The notes below the pieces were generated by a model, which worked only from the letters and a program-made list of their open reading frames with translations, was not told the origin of the DNA and searched no databases. Below are positions 7,566 to 16,572 of a DNA stretch of 64,000 nt, piece by piece (position 1 is the stretch's first letter; each line of letters begins with the position of its first letter). Both the position numbers and the translations under genes were made by a program. Origin of the DNA: Clostridium sp. TW13. GTDB lineage: Bacteria > Bacillota > Clostridia > Clostridiales > Clostridiaceae. The stretch is from NCBI RefSeq assembly GCF_024345225.1, contig NZ_BROD01000001.1, forward strand, positions 2,552,362 to 2,616,361. Direction: 5' to 3'.

Positions 7566-8453
7566 TTATTTTCCTATATTTTCGCTAGCTGGTGCATAAC
7601 TCTTATCCATGGTAAAACCACGTCCCTTGACTTCATTAACTCTACTGATAATCATAAATGCCTTTGGATCTATAGCCAAAACAAGTTCATTTAGCTTTGG
7701 AAGTTCTCTATTTGAAATCACAGTAAGAACTACTAAATTATCATTATGAAAATACCCTGTCTCTGCTTGAATCAAAGTTGATCCTCTGTCTAAATTCCTA
7801 ATAATCATTTGGTTAATTTCCTCGTATTTATCACTGACTATTTTTACTTGAGTACGAGATTTACCAAGCAACAACACTTTGTCCAATACCACTGTATAAA
7901 TTAGCACTAACAAAAGTCCATAAAGCACTTGTTCTTTATTTGCAAAAAGCATCTGTGATATTAAAATAGTAAAGTCAAAACCATACATCACTACAGAAAC
8001 TGACAGCCCAAACTTTTTATTTAATACTAGTGGTGGTATATCCATACCTCCAGTAGAAGCCCCTGCTTTTATTACAATTCCAATACTAAATCCAATCATA
8101 AGACCAGCATAAATTGTTGAAAGCAAATGATCAGAAGTCATATGCTGTAAAGGTGAAATTTTCTGTAAAATACCTAAAATAAATGGATAATAAAAGGTAC
8201 TAATTAGTGTGGTAAGTGCAAAGGCCTTTCCCAAAACAAGTGCACCTAAAATAAACATACTTATATTAAAAACAGAAACAAATACAGTAATAGGAAGACC
8301 AAATTGATGGTTAAATATCAATGCTAATCCGGTGGTTCCACCTGTAATTAACCCATTTGGTAAAATAAACATAGTAACAGCCAAAGCATAAATTGTATTA
8401 CCTAACAATATCAATGCTATTTTTTTCAAAATTTTCAAATATCTCTTATTCAT
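7566..8453 (-). CDS. YitT family membrane protein
   Basis: A 295-residue protein with five or six membrane segments over residues 10-205, carrying YitT signatures (FILPNGLITGGTTGLALIF, AGASTGGMDIPPLVLNKKFG). A soluble C-terminal DUF2179 domain of about 80 residues runs from GLLLVLIYT onward (VKIVSDKYEEINQMIIRNLDRGSTLIQAETG, here interrupted only by normal family variation). Firmicutes carry many paralogues; the transported substrate is unknown. Full length, monocistronic. Confidence 0.9.
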   Translation of the reverse strand: MNKRYLKILKKIALILLGNTIYALAVTMFILPNGLITGGTTGLALIFNHQFGLPITVFVSVFNISMFILGALVLGKAFALTTLISTFYYPFILGILQKISPLQHMTSDHLLSTIYAGLMIGFSIGIVIKAGASTGGMDIPPLVLNKKFGLSVSVVMYGFDFTILISQMLFANKEQVLYGLLLVLIYTVVLDKVLLLGKSRTQVKIVSDKYEEINQMIIRNLDRGSTLIQAETGYFHNDNLVVLTVISNRELPKLNELVLAIDPKAFMIISRVNEVKGRGFTMDKSYAPASENIGK

Positions 8454-8585
8454 TTAACTCTACCCCTTGATGCTATTCTTTTCATATTTTGTAACATAAC
8501 TTATATTATATATCAATCCTTGTAGTAATCAAACCACTAATTAATACACTTGTCTTTCAATAAACATTACTTTTCTGATTATTTT

Positions 8586-9233
8586 TTATACAGCAAAATC
8601 ATTTTTCTCATATCTATTAAAAGTGTAATAATAAGATAGTGTAAACATCATAAACTGTAAAGAATATATAACCAAGCGTTCTGTTAAACCTAAAATATTA
8701 AGTTGCATCCCCATTCCTATGGGATTAGTTGCTCCTGTTATCGTTATAATAATGGACATTATTATAACAAAACTTCCGAGTTGTTTTATTTTTTCTTGCT
8801 TTAAGTATCCAACTGCAAGTATAAAACCAAATGCAATTGTAGTAAATACTACTGCAACCGTTACTATGATGTGCATACTATTTTGAAAATTCATAACCTT
8901 TTTATTGCCTGTCAATGGAAAAAGACTATAGCCAACCATTGAAATAATCTGCATAATCATCATTACAATATATCCTACTCGTGTCACTAAGTGATATTTT
9001 CTAAAAGATTTAATTATAAGTCCTGCCACAAATAAAATTGTACAAATACCATATGCATTTGTAAAAGTTTTAAGTAATACAGCATTTGGAGCACCGACTG
9101 CTGTTAGAGAACTAATATCTGTTGTAATTGGATTATATTCTTCCCATAGTAAATTTCCAAGAATAGTATGTAGCATATATGCAATTACACCAACCATCCC
9201 CAATGGCATAGTTATTTTTTCAAATTTTTTCAT
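8586..9233 (-). CDS. DUF998 family membrane protein
   Basis: A 215-residue protein with six predicted membrane segments. The N-terminal IAYMLHTILGNLLWEEYNP and the SLFPLTGN stretch are typical of DUF998. The function is unknown. It lies 36 bp downstream of a TetR-family gene on the same strand, so the regulator and this protein very likely form one operon, with the membrane protein as regulated output. Confidence 0.82.
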   Translation of the reverse strand: MKKFEKITMPLGMVGVIAYMLHTILGNLLWEEYNPITTDISSLTAVGAPNAVLLKTFTNAYGICTILFVAGLIIKSFRKYHLVTRVGYIVMMIMQIISMVGYSLFPLTGNKKVMNFQNSMHIIVTVAVVFTTIAFGFILAVGYLKQEKIKQLGSFVIIMSIIITITGATNPIGMGMQLNILGLTERLVIYSLQFMMFTLSYYYTFNRYEKNDFAV

Positions 9234-9269
9234 TAATTACTCCCCCTCTTGTTCTCTACTTTTATTAAT

Positions 9270-9890
9270 CTAAATTGGTTTCAAATATTCACATATAAAA
9301 TTCACATTTCTAAACATCTTTCTAATAGCAGGTGCTGTGTCAGCACCATTATTTACAGCATGTGCGTATTCAACAGTTATAGCTAAAAGAGCATAATTAT
9401 ATTGATCAGCTACCAATTGTAAATCAACATCTCTAATTAGATTTTTCTTCTTCATAATTCTCAAAACATTGGCAAAAAATTTTGATTGCTCACCAATCAA
9501 GTTTTCTAACATTAGTTTCTTTGCTTTTTCGTTTCTAAACTGCTCTGTGTATACTATTCTGGCAATAGTATCTATGGTAACATTTAAAGATTTTCCGAAT
9601 CCCATAAGTAACTGCTTAAAAACATCTTCAATAGACATGTAATTTAGCATCTTATCGATTTCTTCTTCACTAGGTTTATATGTAATTAATGATTCAGCTA
9701 AGTAATCTAATAGACTACTAAGAATTTCTTCTTTACTTTTGTAATGGTTATATATAGAACTTTCTTTTATTCCTACTTCTTTGGCTATCTCCCTCATAGA
9801 TACACCATTATAGCCCTCTTTAGCAAATAAATTTGCTGCTACTTCAAATATTTTTTGCTTTGTATTTTTTTTCACTTCACTATTTTGCAT
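9270..9890 (-). CDS. TetR family transcriptional regulator
   Basis: A 206-residue regulator with an N-terminal TetR helix-turn-helix (IFEVAANLFAKEGYNGVSMREI, then VGIKESSIYNHYKSKEEIL) at residues 14-58. The helical ligand-binding part has no recognised ligand. It is the first gene of an operon with the DUF998 protein. A palindrome (AATACTA-8-TAGTATT, 9948-9969) lies about 60 bp upstream of the start, so autoregulation is likely. Confidence 0.9.
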   Translation of the reverse strand: MQNSEVKKNTKQKIFEVAANLFAKEGYNGVSMREIAKEVGIKESSIYNHYKSKEEILSSLLDYLAESLITYKPSEEEIDKMLNYMSIEDVFKQLLMGFGKSLNVTIDTIARIVYTEQFRNEKAKKLMLENLIGEQSKFFANVLRIMKKKNLIRDVDLQLVADQYNYALLAITVEYAHAVNNGADTAPAIRKMFRNVNFICEYLKPI

Positions 9891-9947
9891 AAAACCTCCT
9901 AATTACCCGCTCACGCTTTACTATCAATTATTAGTTTATATTTCCAT

Positions 9948-9969
9948 AATACTATCATTTGTTAGTATT
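9948..9969. promoter_or_regulatory. Candidate TetR operator
   Basis: A perfect 7-base inverted repeat, AATACTA / TAGTATT, with an 8-base centre lies upstream of the TetR gene. It is the only clear palindrome in that promoter region. Confidence 0.5.
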
Positions 9970-10027
9970 GTAAACTCATAGTATATTGCATTTTTTATTA
10001 AGAAAAGTTTTAATTATGCACAAAAAT

Positions 10028-10066
10028 AAGAAGTAGAATTAATTCTTTCATAGAATTCTACTTCTT
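10028..10066 (-). terminator. Terminator of the HD-domain gene
   Basis: A 13-bp stem AAGAAGTAGAATT / AATTCTACTTCTT (10028-10040 with 10054-10066) lies downstream of the HD-domain gene. The minus-strand side continues ATTTTTGTG. Confidence 0.75.
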
Positions 10067-10112
10067 ACTTTCATTTCAATTACTTTAGCTTTTGGTTCTG
10101 TAAAAATATATA

Positions 10113-10748
10113 TTAAAAATTTATATCCAAGTCAAAGGATAATTGTCTAATAAATTCTTGCATAAGATCTTGCTTGTTTTTCCAAAATTCTTTTGCTTTA
10201 GGTGTAATCATAGGATTTACACTTAATGTTTTATAAGAATACTTTAAAATATGTTTGTATGTCTTTTCAAAGGATTGTACATCTTGAGAACCTTCCATCA
10301 TGCAATCCCATACCACAGATAAGGCCCCTGTTTCATCAAGTAAATCAGCTTCCATTAATATAATTAATTCTAATGGAGTATCACTAATTTTCATCAATTC
10401 TTTATTAGAATGATTTTCTACAAGATATGTAACAAAGTTAATAAAATCAGGCTTGTATCCATTTTCCTTTAAATATTTATCACATAAAACAGCACTATTT
10501 TGTGCGTGAGTTGAATTATCCAAAGAAAGAGCATAACCTATATCATGAAATATTGCAGATACCAATACTGCCTCTTTATTAATACAAGTTTCTTCCTCCA
10601 TAAGTCTCTGTGTCCATATTAATACGCGCTTAATATGCTCTGAACGCTTTCTAAATGGAAAGTATCCAATATTGAAAACCTCTCCATCATTATCTTCTAA
10701 ATATTGTTTTACATATTGAAACATCTCATCATAAATATTGCCTTTCAT
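10113..10748 (-). CDS. HD-domain phosphohydrolase
   Basis: A 211-residue protein with the HD metal-binding set: H in SEHIKRVLIW, HD in SAIFHDIGYA, a further His in VTYLVENHSN and Asp in LMEADLLDE. These span residues 30-140 in the usual order. Related proteins act on small phosphorylated substrates or nucleotides; the substrate here is not evident. The start at 10748 has GAGGGG seven bases upstream; a TTG at 10763 would absorb the ribosome binding site into the coding region. Monocistronic. The 295-bp gap that follows holds only the GH31 promoter and AT-rich DNA. Confidence 0.85.
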   Translation of the reverse strand: MKGNIYDEMFQYVKQYLEDNDGEVFNIGYFPFRKRSEHIKRVLIWTQRLMEEETCINKEAVLVSAIFHDIGYALSLDNSTHAQNSAVLCDKYLKENGYKPDFINFVTYLVENHSNKELMKISDTPLELIILMEADLLDETGALSVVWDCMMEGSQDVQSFEKTYKHILKYSYKTLSVNPMITPKAKEFWKNKQDLMQEFIRQLSFDLDINF

Positions 10749-10989
10749 CTTTATACCCCTCAATCAATCCAACTTTCTAATTTACATTTTTTAATTTATT
10801 TAATAGTAACATAATGGCAGTATTTATTTCAATGTAGCATATTCACTGTAAATATTTATATATTTAAACATAAACATATAAATATATAAATAATCTTAAC
10901 TATATACATAGATATATTTTCAATCTACAAACAAGCTTATTTTAACTTCAACGTACCTAATTTACTGAGCTTACACAAAACTCACTTAG

Positions 10990-11041
10990 TTGTAATAAAA
11001 AAGAAAAAGTGGTATAATTATTTTTGGAATCGTTTCCAAAA
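10990..11041 (+). promoter_or_regulatory. Promoter with LacI/CcpA-type operator for the GH31 gene
   Basis: TTGTAA (10990-10995), a 17-base spacer and TATAAT (11013-11018). An 18-base palindrome, TTTGGAATCGTTTCCAAA, lies at 11023-11040 with a central CG and only one mismatched pair. This is the architecture of a LacI-family site. It differs from the catabolite-response consensus at two symmetric positions, so either CcpA or a dedicated regulator could bind. Its place over the transcription start fits repression. Confidence 0.7.
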
Positions 11042-11058
11042 CATGAGGGGGGATAGTC

Positions 11059-13425
11059 TTGAAAAAAATCAATAAAAAATCTGCAATTATAGGCTCATCT
11101 GTTTTGCTTGTTGCTCTTATAGCTGGCGGTGGTTTTTACCTTAACTCTAGAACAATAAAAATAAATGGATCTACTGTTATAATTCCAGATGGAAAAAACA
11201 AAATTTCAGTGCAAATATGCAGTAATGACATTGTAAAAATTGATAATCTAATCAATGGAAAAGAAGGTACTCACACCGCTGTTGTTGGTGATAATCAATG
11301 GACACCAGCAAAGGTTACCATTGATAAATCTTCAAATCCAATTACTATGAAAACAGATACGATGACAGTAAAAATTGATAAGTCAACTCATAGGGTATCA
11401 GTTTTTAATGCTAAAGGAGAACTTTTAATAAAAGAACAAGATGTTAAAGATGTATACAATAAAGGTGTTCAATTAAATCATAATTCTGAAGACAAATTTT
11501 ATGGAATAAGTGGCTATGATAACACTGAAGATGCTTCTGCTAATATTTTAAGAAGCAATGAAGTAGAAGTTGCTGCTGGTAAACAAGGTCATTGTGGTGG
11601 TCCCTTCACTTGGAGCACCAAGGGATATGGTGTTTTAGTTGATTCAAATGGAGGTACTTTCAATATAGATAAGGATACCTTAAACTTTACAGATTCATCA
11701 AGAACTGATACAGAATACTATGTATTTGTAGGTACCCCTACTGATATTATGGGAGCTGTATCAAAAGTTTCAGGTAAGTCACCAATGTATCCTAAATGGG
11801 CAATGGGATTTACTAACAGTCAATGGGGAATTGATGAAAAGCAGTTGATTGACATAGTAGATACTTATCGTAAAAAGAATATTCCTATAGACAATTATAC
11901 CCTTGATTTTGACTGGAAAGCTTGGGGAGACGATAACTATGGAGAATTTAGATGGAATGATACAAAATTTCCAGATGGAACTTCAGGTAAACTAAAGCAA
12001 ATGATGGATCAAAAAGGAATAAAACTTACAGGCATAATGAAGCCTAGACTACATCTAGATACAGTGGAAGGAAAATATGCTACAGATAATAAACTTTGGT
12101 ATGGTGGTGATTCTTATTCTAGTAATAATGATTACTTTTCAGGTAAACCAGTAAGTGATCTAAACTTTTCACTTCCAGCTGCTCAAAAGTGGTTCTTTAA
12201 CAACTGTAAAAAGGCAATTGATACAGGTATATCAGGCTGGTGGAATGATGAAGCTGATGAGCTTGATGATAATATGCAATTTATGAATATGCAAAAATCA
12301 TTATATGAAGGTCAAAGATCATATAACGATAAGAGAGTCTGGTCTATAAATAGAAATTTCTATTTAGGATCTCAACGTTATGGTTATGGAATGTGGTCAG
12401 GTGATATTTCAACAGGCTTCTACTCCATGGCAGCTCAAAGACAAAGAATGTTATCAGCCATTAATCTTGGAGAGCCTAAGTGGGGTATGGATACTGGTGG
12501 ATTTAATGACGGAGATCCAACACCTCAAAACTATGCTAGATGGATGGAATTCAGTGCCTTTGTGCCAATTTTCAGAGTTCACGGAAATCAAAATCAAGTA
12601 AGACAACCTTGGGTATTTGGAAAAACTGCTGAAGCTGCTGCTACAAAAGCAATCCGATTAAGATACAGTTTAATCCCATACATTTACTCTTATGATAGAA
12701 GAGCCTATGAAGGTGGAGTCGGTTTAGTAAAACCTTTAATATTTGATTATCCAAACGATGATAAGGTTGCAAATTACGTTGATGCTTGGATGTTTGGAGA
12801 TTCCCTTCTTGTGTCTCCTGTTGTTGATGAAAATGCAACTAGTCAAAAGATTTACCTTCCTGCTGGAACATGGACAGACTACTTCACTGGAAAAGTTTAT
12901 CAAGGTGGTCAAACTATAGAATATGCAGTAAACAAAGATACTTGGGATGATATACCTCTATTTATTAAGAGTGGAGCTATAATTCCTAATCAAGATTATC
13001 AAAATTATGTAGGTGAAAAACCAGTTACTAATATGTATGTTGATATATTCCCTGATACACAAAAAACAAACTTTAATTATTACGACGATGATGGTGCAAC
13101 TTATAAATATGAAAAAGGTGAATACTTCAAACAAACTATATCTGCACAAGATAAAACAAGTTCCGTACAGGTAGATTTAAGTGACAAGACTGGTAGCTTT
13201 ACACCTAATACTAAATACTACATTTTAAAAATTCATAATAGAAACAGTTCTGATGTAAAATCAAATAATACATCATTGAAAACTAAAACTTCTTATAGTG
13301 AATTATTAAATAGTGACGAGGAATGTATCGCTTCTGGAAAAGATGTTTACGGCGATGTAACCTATGTAAAAGTTAAAGTTGGAAATGCTAATACTTTAAC
13401 TTTAAATGGTAACAAAACAAAGTAA
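11059..13425 (+). CDS. Membrane-anchored GH31 alpha-glucosidase
   Basis: A 788-residue glycoside hydrolase family 31 enzyme. Residues 10-29 are hydrophobic (IIGSSVLLVALIAGGGFYLN) without a lipobox or clear cleavage site, so the protein is probably tethered outside the cell. An N-terminal beta domain (to about 240) precedes the catalytic barrel. The nucleophile is likely D397 in GWWNDEADE and the acid/base D449 in MWSGDISTG. The C-terminal beta domains start near 610 (LFIKSGAIIPNQ). The start is a TTG behind GAGGGGGG. It is transcribed alone and probably releases glucose or xylose from oligosaccharides. A LacI-type operator overlaps its start of transcription, which implies sugar or catabolite control. 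Confidence 0.92.
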   Translation: MKKINKKSAIIGSSVLLVALIAGGGFYLNSRTIKINGSTVIIPDGKNKISVQICSNDIVKIDNLINGKEGTHTAVVGDNQWTPAKVTIDKSSNPITMKTDTMTVKIDKSTHRVSVFNAKGELLIKEQDVKDVYNKGVQLNHNSEDKFYGISGYDNTEDASANILRSNEVEVAAGKQGHCGGPFTWSTKGYGVLVDSNGGTFNIDKDTLNFTDSSRTDTEYYVFVGTPTDIMGAVSKVSGKSPMYPKWAMGFTNSQWGIDEKQLIDIVDTYRKKNIPIDNYTLDFDWKAWGDDNYGEFRWNDTKFPDGTSGKLKQMMDQKGIKLTGIMKPRLHLDTVEGKYATDNKLWYGGDSYSSNNDYFSGKPVSDLNFSLPAAQKWFFNNCKKAIDTGISGWWNDEADELDDNMQFMNMQKSLYEGQRSYNDKRVWSINRNFYLGSQRYGYGMWSGDISTGFYSMAAQRQRMLSAINLGEPKWGMDTGGFNDGDPTPQNYARWMEFSAFVPIFRVHGNQNQVRQPWVFGKTAEAAATKAIRLRYSLIPYIYSYDRRAYEGGVGLVKPLIFDYPNDDKVANYVDAWMFGDSLLVSPVVDENATSQKIYLPAGTWTDYFTGKVYQGGQTIEYAVNKDTWDDIPLFIKSGAIIPNQDYQNYVGEKPVTNMYVDIFPDTQKTNFNYYDDDGATYKYEKGEYFKQTISAQDKTSSVQVDLSDKTGSFTPNTKYYILKIHNRNSSDVKSNNTSLKTKTSYSELLNSDEECIASGKDVYGDVTYVKVKVGNANTLTLNGNKTK

Positions 13426-13464
13426 CTATCCTGATTTAAAACGCTAATAATATTTTAAATTAAG

Positions 13465-13495
13465 CAAAAGAGCGTATTGTAAATACGCTCTTTTG
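13465..13495. terminator. Bidirectional terminator between the GH31 and butyrate kinase genes
   Basis: A 14-bp stem CAAAAGAGCGTATT / AATACGCTCTTTTG (13465-13478 with 13482-13495) has T tracts on both strands and lies between convergent genes. Confidence 0.9.
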
Positions 13496-13502
13496 TGATA
13501 TA

Positions 13503-14573
13503 TTACTTATATTCCTTTACTTGTTCTTCACCATTTAATACTCTAAGCACACCTTGAGCTAAGGCAAGCATTTCATCCTCACCTGGATATACGACTATAG
13601 GAGCAATAAAAGATACCTTTTCACTAATTAAATTTACAATAGGTTTTCCATATGCCATGCCACCAGTTAAGATTATTGCATCAACTTCACCATTAAGTAC
13701 TGCTGCAGCCGCACCTATATCCTTTGCAACTTGATATCCCATAGCATCATGAACTAACTTTGATTTTTCGTCACCTTCTAATGCTGCTTTTTCAACAACT
13801 CTTGCATCATTTGTACCAAGATAAGCTACAAATCCACCTTGACCTGTGATTTTCTTTAGTATTTCTTGTAGTGTATACTTTCCACTAAAGCACATTCTTG
13901 CTAAATCACCAGAAGGAATTCCACCACTTCTTTCAGGAGAAAAAGCGCCTTCACCATCAAGTGCATTATTGACATCTACTATCTTACCTTTTTTATGGGC
14001 ACCTACAGAAACTCCTCCACCCATATGAGCAACAATAACATTTACATCCTCGTATCTCTTAGAATTCTCCTTTGCATATCTCTTAGCTACAGCCTTTTGA
14101 TTTAATGCATGGAAAATACTCTTTCTAGGTAATTCTGGGGCTCCAGATAACCTAGCTATTTCCTCCATTTCATCTACTACTACTGGATCTACTATATATG
14201 CAGTTTTTCCAATAGATGTAGCAATTTTATTAGCAATTATGGCTCCTAAATTTGACGCATGCTCTCCTTTTGTTGGATCTTTCAAATCACCCAACATAAC
14301 ATCGTTTACATTGTAGGTACCACTAACTATTGGCTTTAAAAGTCCACCTCTTCCTACTATTGCATCCATTTGTTTTACATCAATATTATTATCCTTCAAT
14401 ACCTTTAAAATAATATTAGTACGAAAATCTTCTTGATCAGAGATATGCTTAAACTTATCAATTTCCTCTGTAGTATGTCTAAGTGTCTCTTCAAAAAGTT
14501 CCTTCTCACCTTCATAAACAGCAATTTTAGTTGATGTGGAACCTGGATTAATTATAAGCAGTTTTTGATTCAT
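13503..14573 (-). CDS. buk: Butyrate kinase
   Basis: A 356-residue member of the acetate/butyrate kinase (ASKHA) family. The N-terminal phosphate loop is [17 protein letters not shown]; family motifs [31 protein letters not shown]-type (residues 180-210) and [14 protein letters not shown] follow. The length and the [13 protein letters not shown] segment mark it as butyrate rather than acetate kinase. It converts butyryl phosphate and ADP to butyrate and ATP. In solvent- and butyrate-forming clostridia buk normally follows ptb. Here no ptb is adjacent; this copy is monocistronic, so it may be a second kinase acting on other branched or short acyl phosphates. Confidence 0.92.
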   Translation of the reverse strand: MNQKLLIINPGSTSTKIAVYEGEKELFEETLRHTTEEIDKFKHISDQEDFRTNIILKVLKDNNIDVKQMDAIVGRGGLLKPIVSGTYNVNDVMLGDLKDPTKGEHASNLGAIIANKIATSIGKTAYIVDPVVVDEMEEIARLSGAPELPRKSIFHALNQKAVAKRYAKENSKRYEDVNVIVAHMGGGVSVGAHKKGKIVDVNNALDGEGAFSPERSGGIPSGDLARMCFSGKYTLQEILKKITGQGGFVAYLGTNDARVVEKAALEGDEKSKLVHDAMGYQVAKDIGAAAAVLNGEVDAIILTGGMAYGKPIVNLISEKVSFIAPIVVYPGEDEMLALAQGVLRVLNGEEQVKEYK

Positions 14574-14907
14574 TTATTTTCCTCCTCTGTGCTTCTACTA
14601 AAAATAACTTTTAGTCTTATCTAACGTTTTAGCAGATATAGTCTCTACTCGTTTTTAGATTATACAGTGCAACCACTAAATTTTGCAAGTCTTTTTCTTA
14701 ATATTCTTCTATTTGAATTTTTACATAATATTTTTATCTTGTTGTACCTGCCATAAATTCTCTATAAATTTATTGTATTTTAATATTAGTATTCCCCCTT
14801 AATAATCATAAATATTCTAAAATTTATGCACTATCCACATTAAAATATTTAGCAGGGGACTGCTGTACTCCTCTAGATATTTAAACTTTTTAATTATATA
14901 TTTAAGT

Positions 14908-14943
14908 AAAATAGCATATGCATTCTAACACATATGCTATTTT
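14908..14943 (-). terminator. Terminator downstream of the AICAR transformylase gene
   Basis: A 13-bp stem AAAATAGCATATG / CATATGCTATTTT with a 10-base loop. It is separated from the coding region by the family 2 repeat. Confidence 0.65.
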
Positions 14944-14960
14944 CTATTAACACTTACCTA

Positions 14961-15049
14961 TATGTAGCTATTCCATAATAATGTTTGTGAATAAGTCACA
15001 AACATTCTACCTCTTTTACCAACATTTAAGTGGAACAACTCTATACATA
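14961..15049. repeat. Palindromic repeat, family 2, copy 1
   Basis: An 89-bp element with inverted ends (TATGTAGCTATTCCATAATAATG at the left, matched by AACATTTAAGTGGAACAACTC at the right). It closely resembles 40424-40512. Its inner ATGTTTGTGA...TCACAAACAT forms a second stem. Confidence 0.7.
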
Positions 15050-15099
15050 TATTTAGTAAACATATATCTCATTTATAACTTTACTTTAACTATCTCTAA

Positions 15100-16272
15100 T
15101 TAATGATGAAATAAACGTATTCCTATAAACGCCATAGCTATATTATATTTTTCGCAAGTCTCAATTACATTATCATCCCTTACAGAACCTCCTGCTTGAG
15201 CTATATATGAAACTCCGCTCTTTTCAGCACGTTCTATATTATCACCAAATGGGAAGAAAGCATCTGAACCTAATGCAACATCTGTCAAATGTGATAACCA
15301 CTCTTTCTTCTCTTCCTTTGTCAATATCTCTGGTTTCTCAGTGAAAATATTTTCCCATACTCTATCAGCTAATACATCCATATGATCCTCTGATATATAA
15401 ACATCAATAGCATTATCTCTGTCTGCCCTTCTTACTCCTTCTTTGAATGGAAGATTCATAACCTTAGGATGTTGCCTTAAAAACCATATATCAGCCTTAT
15501 TCCCTGCTAATCTTGTGCAATGAATTCTAGACTGTTGTCCTGCACCTATACCGATTGCTTGCCCATCCTTAACATAGCATACAGAATTTGATTGTGTATA
15601 CTTTAATGTGATTAGTGAAATAATTAAATCCCTTTTAGCACTATCAGGTATCTCTTTATTTTGGGTTGGAATGTTTTCTAACATATCCTCTGTTATCTTT
15701 ACATCATTTCTTTTCTGCTCAAAGGTTATTCCATAAACATCCTTTGTTTCTATTTCAGCTGGAACATAATTTTCATCCATTTGTATAACCACATAAGTTC
15801 CCTTACGTTTATTTTTTAAAATTTCTAAAGCAGCTTCTGAATAAGATGGTGCAATAATTCCATCTGAAACTTCTCTTGATAAAAATCTTGCTGTTTGCTC
15901 ATCACATTCATCAGATAAGGCCACAAAATCACCATAAGATGACATTCTATCTGCACCTCTTGCTCTCACATATGCTGTAGCAATATCTGATAGTTCTATA
16001 CCTTCAACAAAATATACCTTCTTCAAAGTTTCAGTTAAAGGAACAGCTACAGCAGCTCCTGCTGGGCTTACATGCTTAAAGGATGCAGCAGCAGCTAAGC
16101 CAGTAGCTTCCTTTAATTCCTTTACAAGTTGCCAGCTATTAAAAGCATCTAGAAGATTAATATAGCCTGGATTTCCATTAAGAATTTTTATAGGAAGCTC
16201 TCCTTCCTTTGCATAAATTCTAGCTGGTTTCTGATTTGGGTTACAACCATACTTTAATGTTAATTCTTTCAT
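15100..16272 (-). CDS. AICAR transformylase without a cyclohydrolase domain
   Basis: A 390-residue protein corresponding to the C-terminal AICAR formyltransferase domain of PurH only. It transfers a formyl group from 10-formyl-THF to AICAR in purine synthesis. Catalytic K66-H67 in ASFKHVSPAG are present, together with IGIGAGQQSRIHC and the C-terminal SDAFFPFGDNIERA, IAQAGGSVRD and MAFIGIRLFHH. The IMP cyclohydrolase domain of fused PurH is absent, a known clostridial variant often distinct from the main pur operon. Its leader is a ZTP (pfl) riboswitch with an intrinsic terminator, so expression rises when ZMP/ZTP, its own substrate, accumulates. Confidence 0.93.
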   Translation of the reverse strand: MKELTLKYGCNPNQKPARIYAKEGELPIKILNGNPGYINLLDAFNSWQLVKELKEATGLAAAASFKHVSPAGAAVAVPLTETLKKVYFVEGIELSDIATAYVRARGADRMSSYGDFVALSDECDEQTARFLSREVSDGIIAPSYSEAALEILKNKRKGTYVVIQMDENYVPAEIETKDVYGITFEQKRNDVKITEDMLENIPTQNKEIPDSAKRDLIISLITLKYTQSNSVCYVKDGQAIGIGAGQQSRIHCTRLAGNKADIWFLRQHPKVMNLPFKEGVRRADRDNAIDVYISEDHMDVLADRVWENIFTEKPEILTKEEKKEWLSHLTDVALGSDAFFPFGDNIERAEKSGVSYIAQAGGSVRDDNVIETCEKYNIAMAFIGIRLFHH

Positions 16273-16295
16273 CTAATTTATACACTCCTTTTTAA

Positions 16296-16395
16296 ACAAG
16301 AAAAAGCCCACCATCCGGACTTTTTGCCCAGACGGTCGGCTTACTTCTGTTATACTTCATGTGGTTAATTCCACTTCCGTCAGTCGTATAACTCT
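16296..16395 (-). promoter_or_regulatory. ZTP/ZMP (pfl) riboswitch with terminator
   Basis: On the minus strand the leader reads CGACTGACGG, then a GTGG...CCAC hairpin, then the invariant 3' segment GCCGACCGTCTGGGCA. That is the pfl motif pattern. The 3' aptamer strand (16326-16340) also pairs over 15 bases with GTCCGGATGGTGGGC (16306-16320), forming a hairpin followed by TTTTTCTTG. Ligand binding would hold the aptamer strand and prevent this terminator. The family is established for purine and folate genes responding to ZMP/ZTP, and the gene downstream fits. Confidence 0.88.
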
Positions 16396-16401
16396 ATAGA
16401 A

Positions 16402-16430
16402 AAAATATCATTTATAGGCTTATTTGTCAA
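16402..16430 (-). promoter_or_regulatory. Promoter of the ZTP riboswitch transcript
   Basis: TTGACA (16425-16430), a 17-base spacer and TATTTT (16402-16407). This places the start near 16395, at the beginning of the aptamer. Confidence 0.7.
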
Positions 16431-16572
16431 TATATTAAATAACTAGTTTTGTAATATAAACGTAAATTTGTATACAAACTAATCATCATCATTTTAAACA
16501 AATACTTTACTTCTGGCTATATCTTAATTTACTATTTTTCATAAACAATATCTTTTTAAACTATATATAAAT

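Larger units (their letters stand above)
14574..15099. other. Gap between butyrate kinase and AICAR transformylase
   Basis: A 526-bp stretch without a gene. It holds a terminator hairpin (14908-14943), a family 2 palindromic repeat (14961-15049) and an imperfect stem at 14846-14885 containing AGCAGGGGACTGCT, possibly part of the buk leader. The rest is AT-rich, with the buk promoter presumably inside. Confidence 0.6.
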
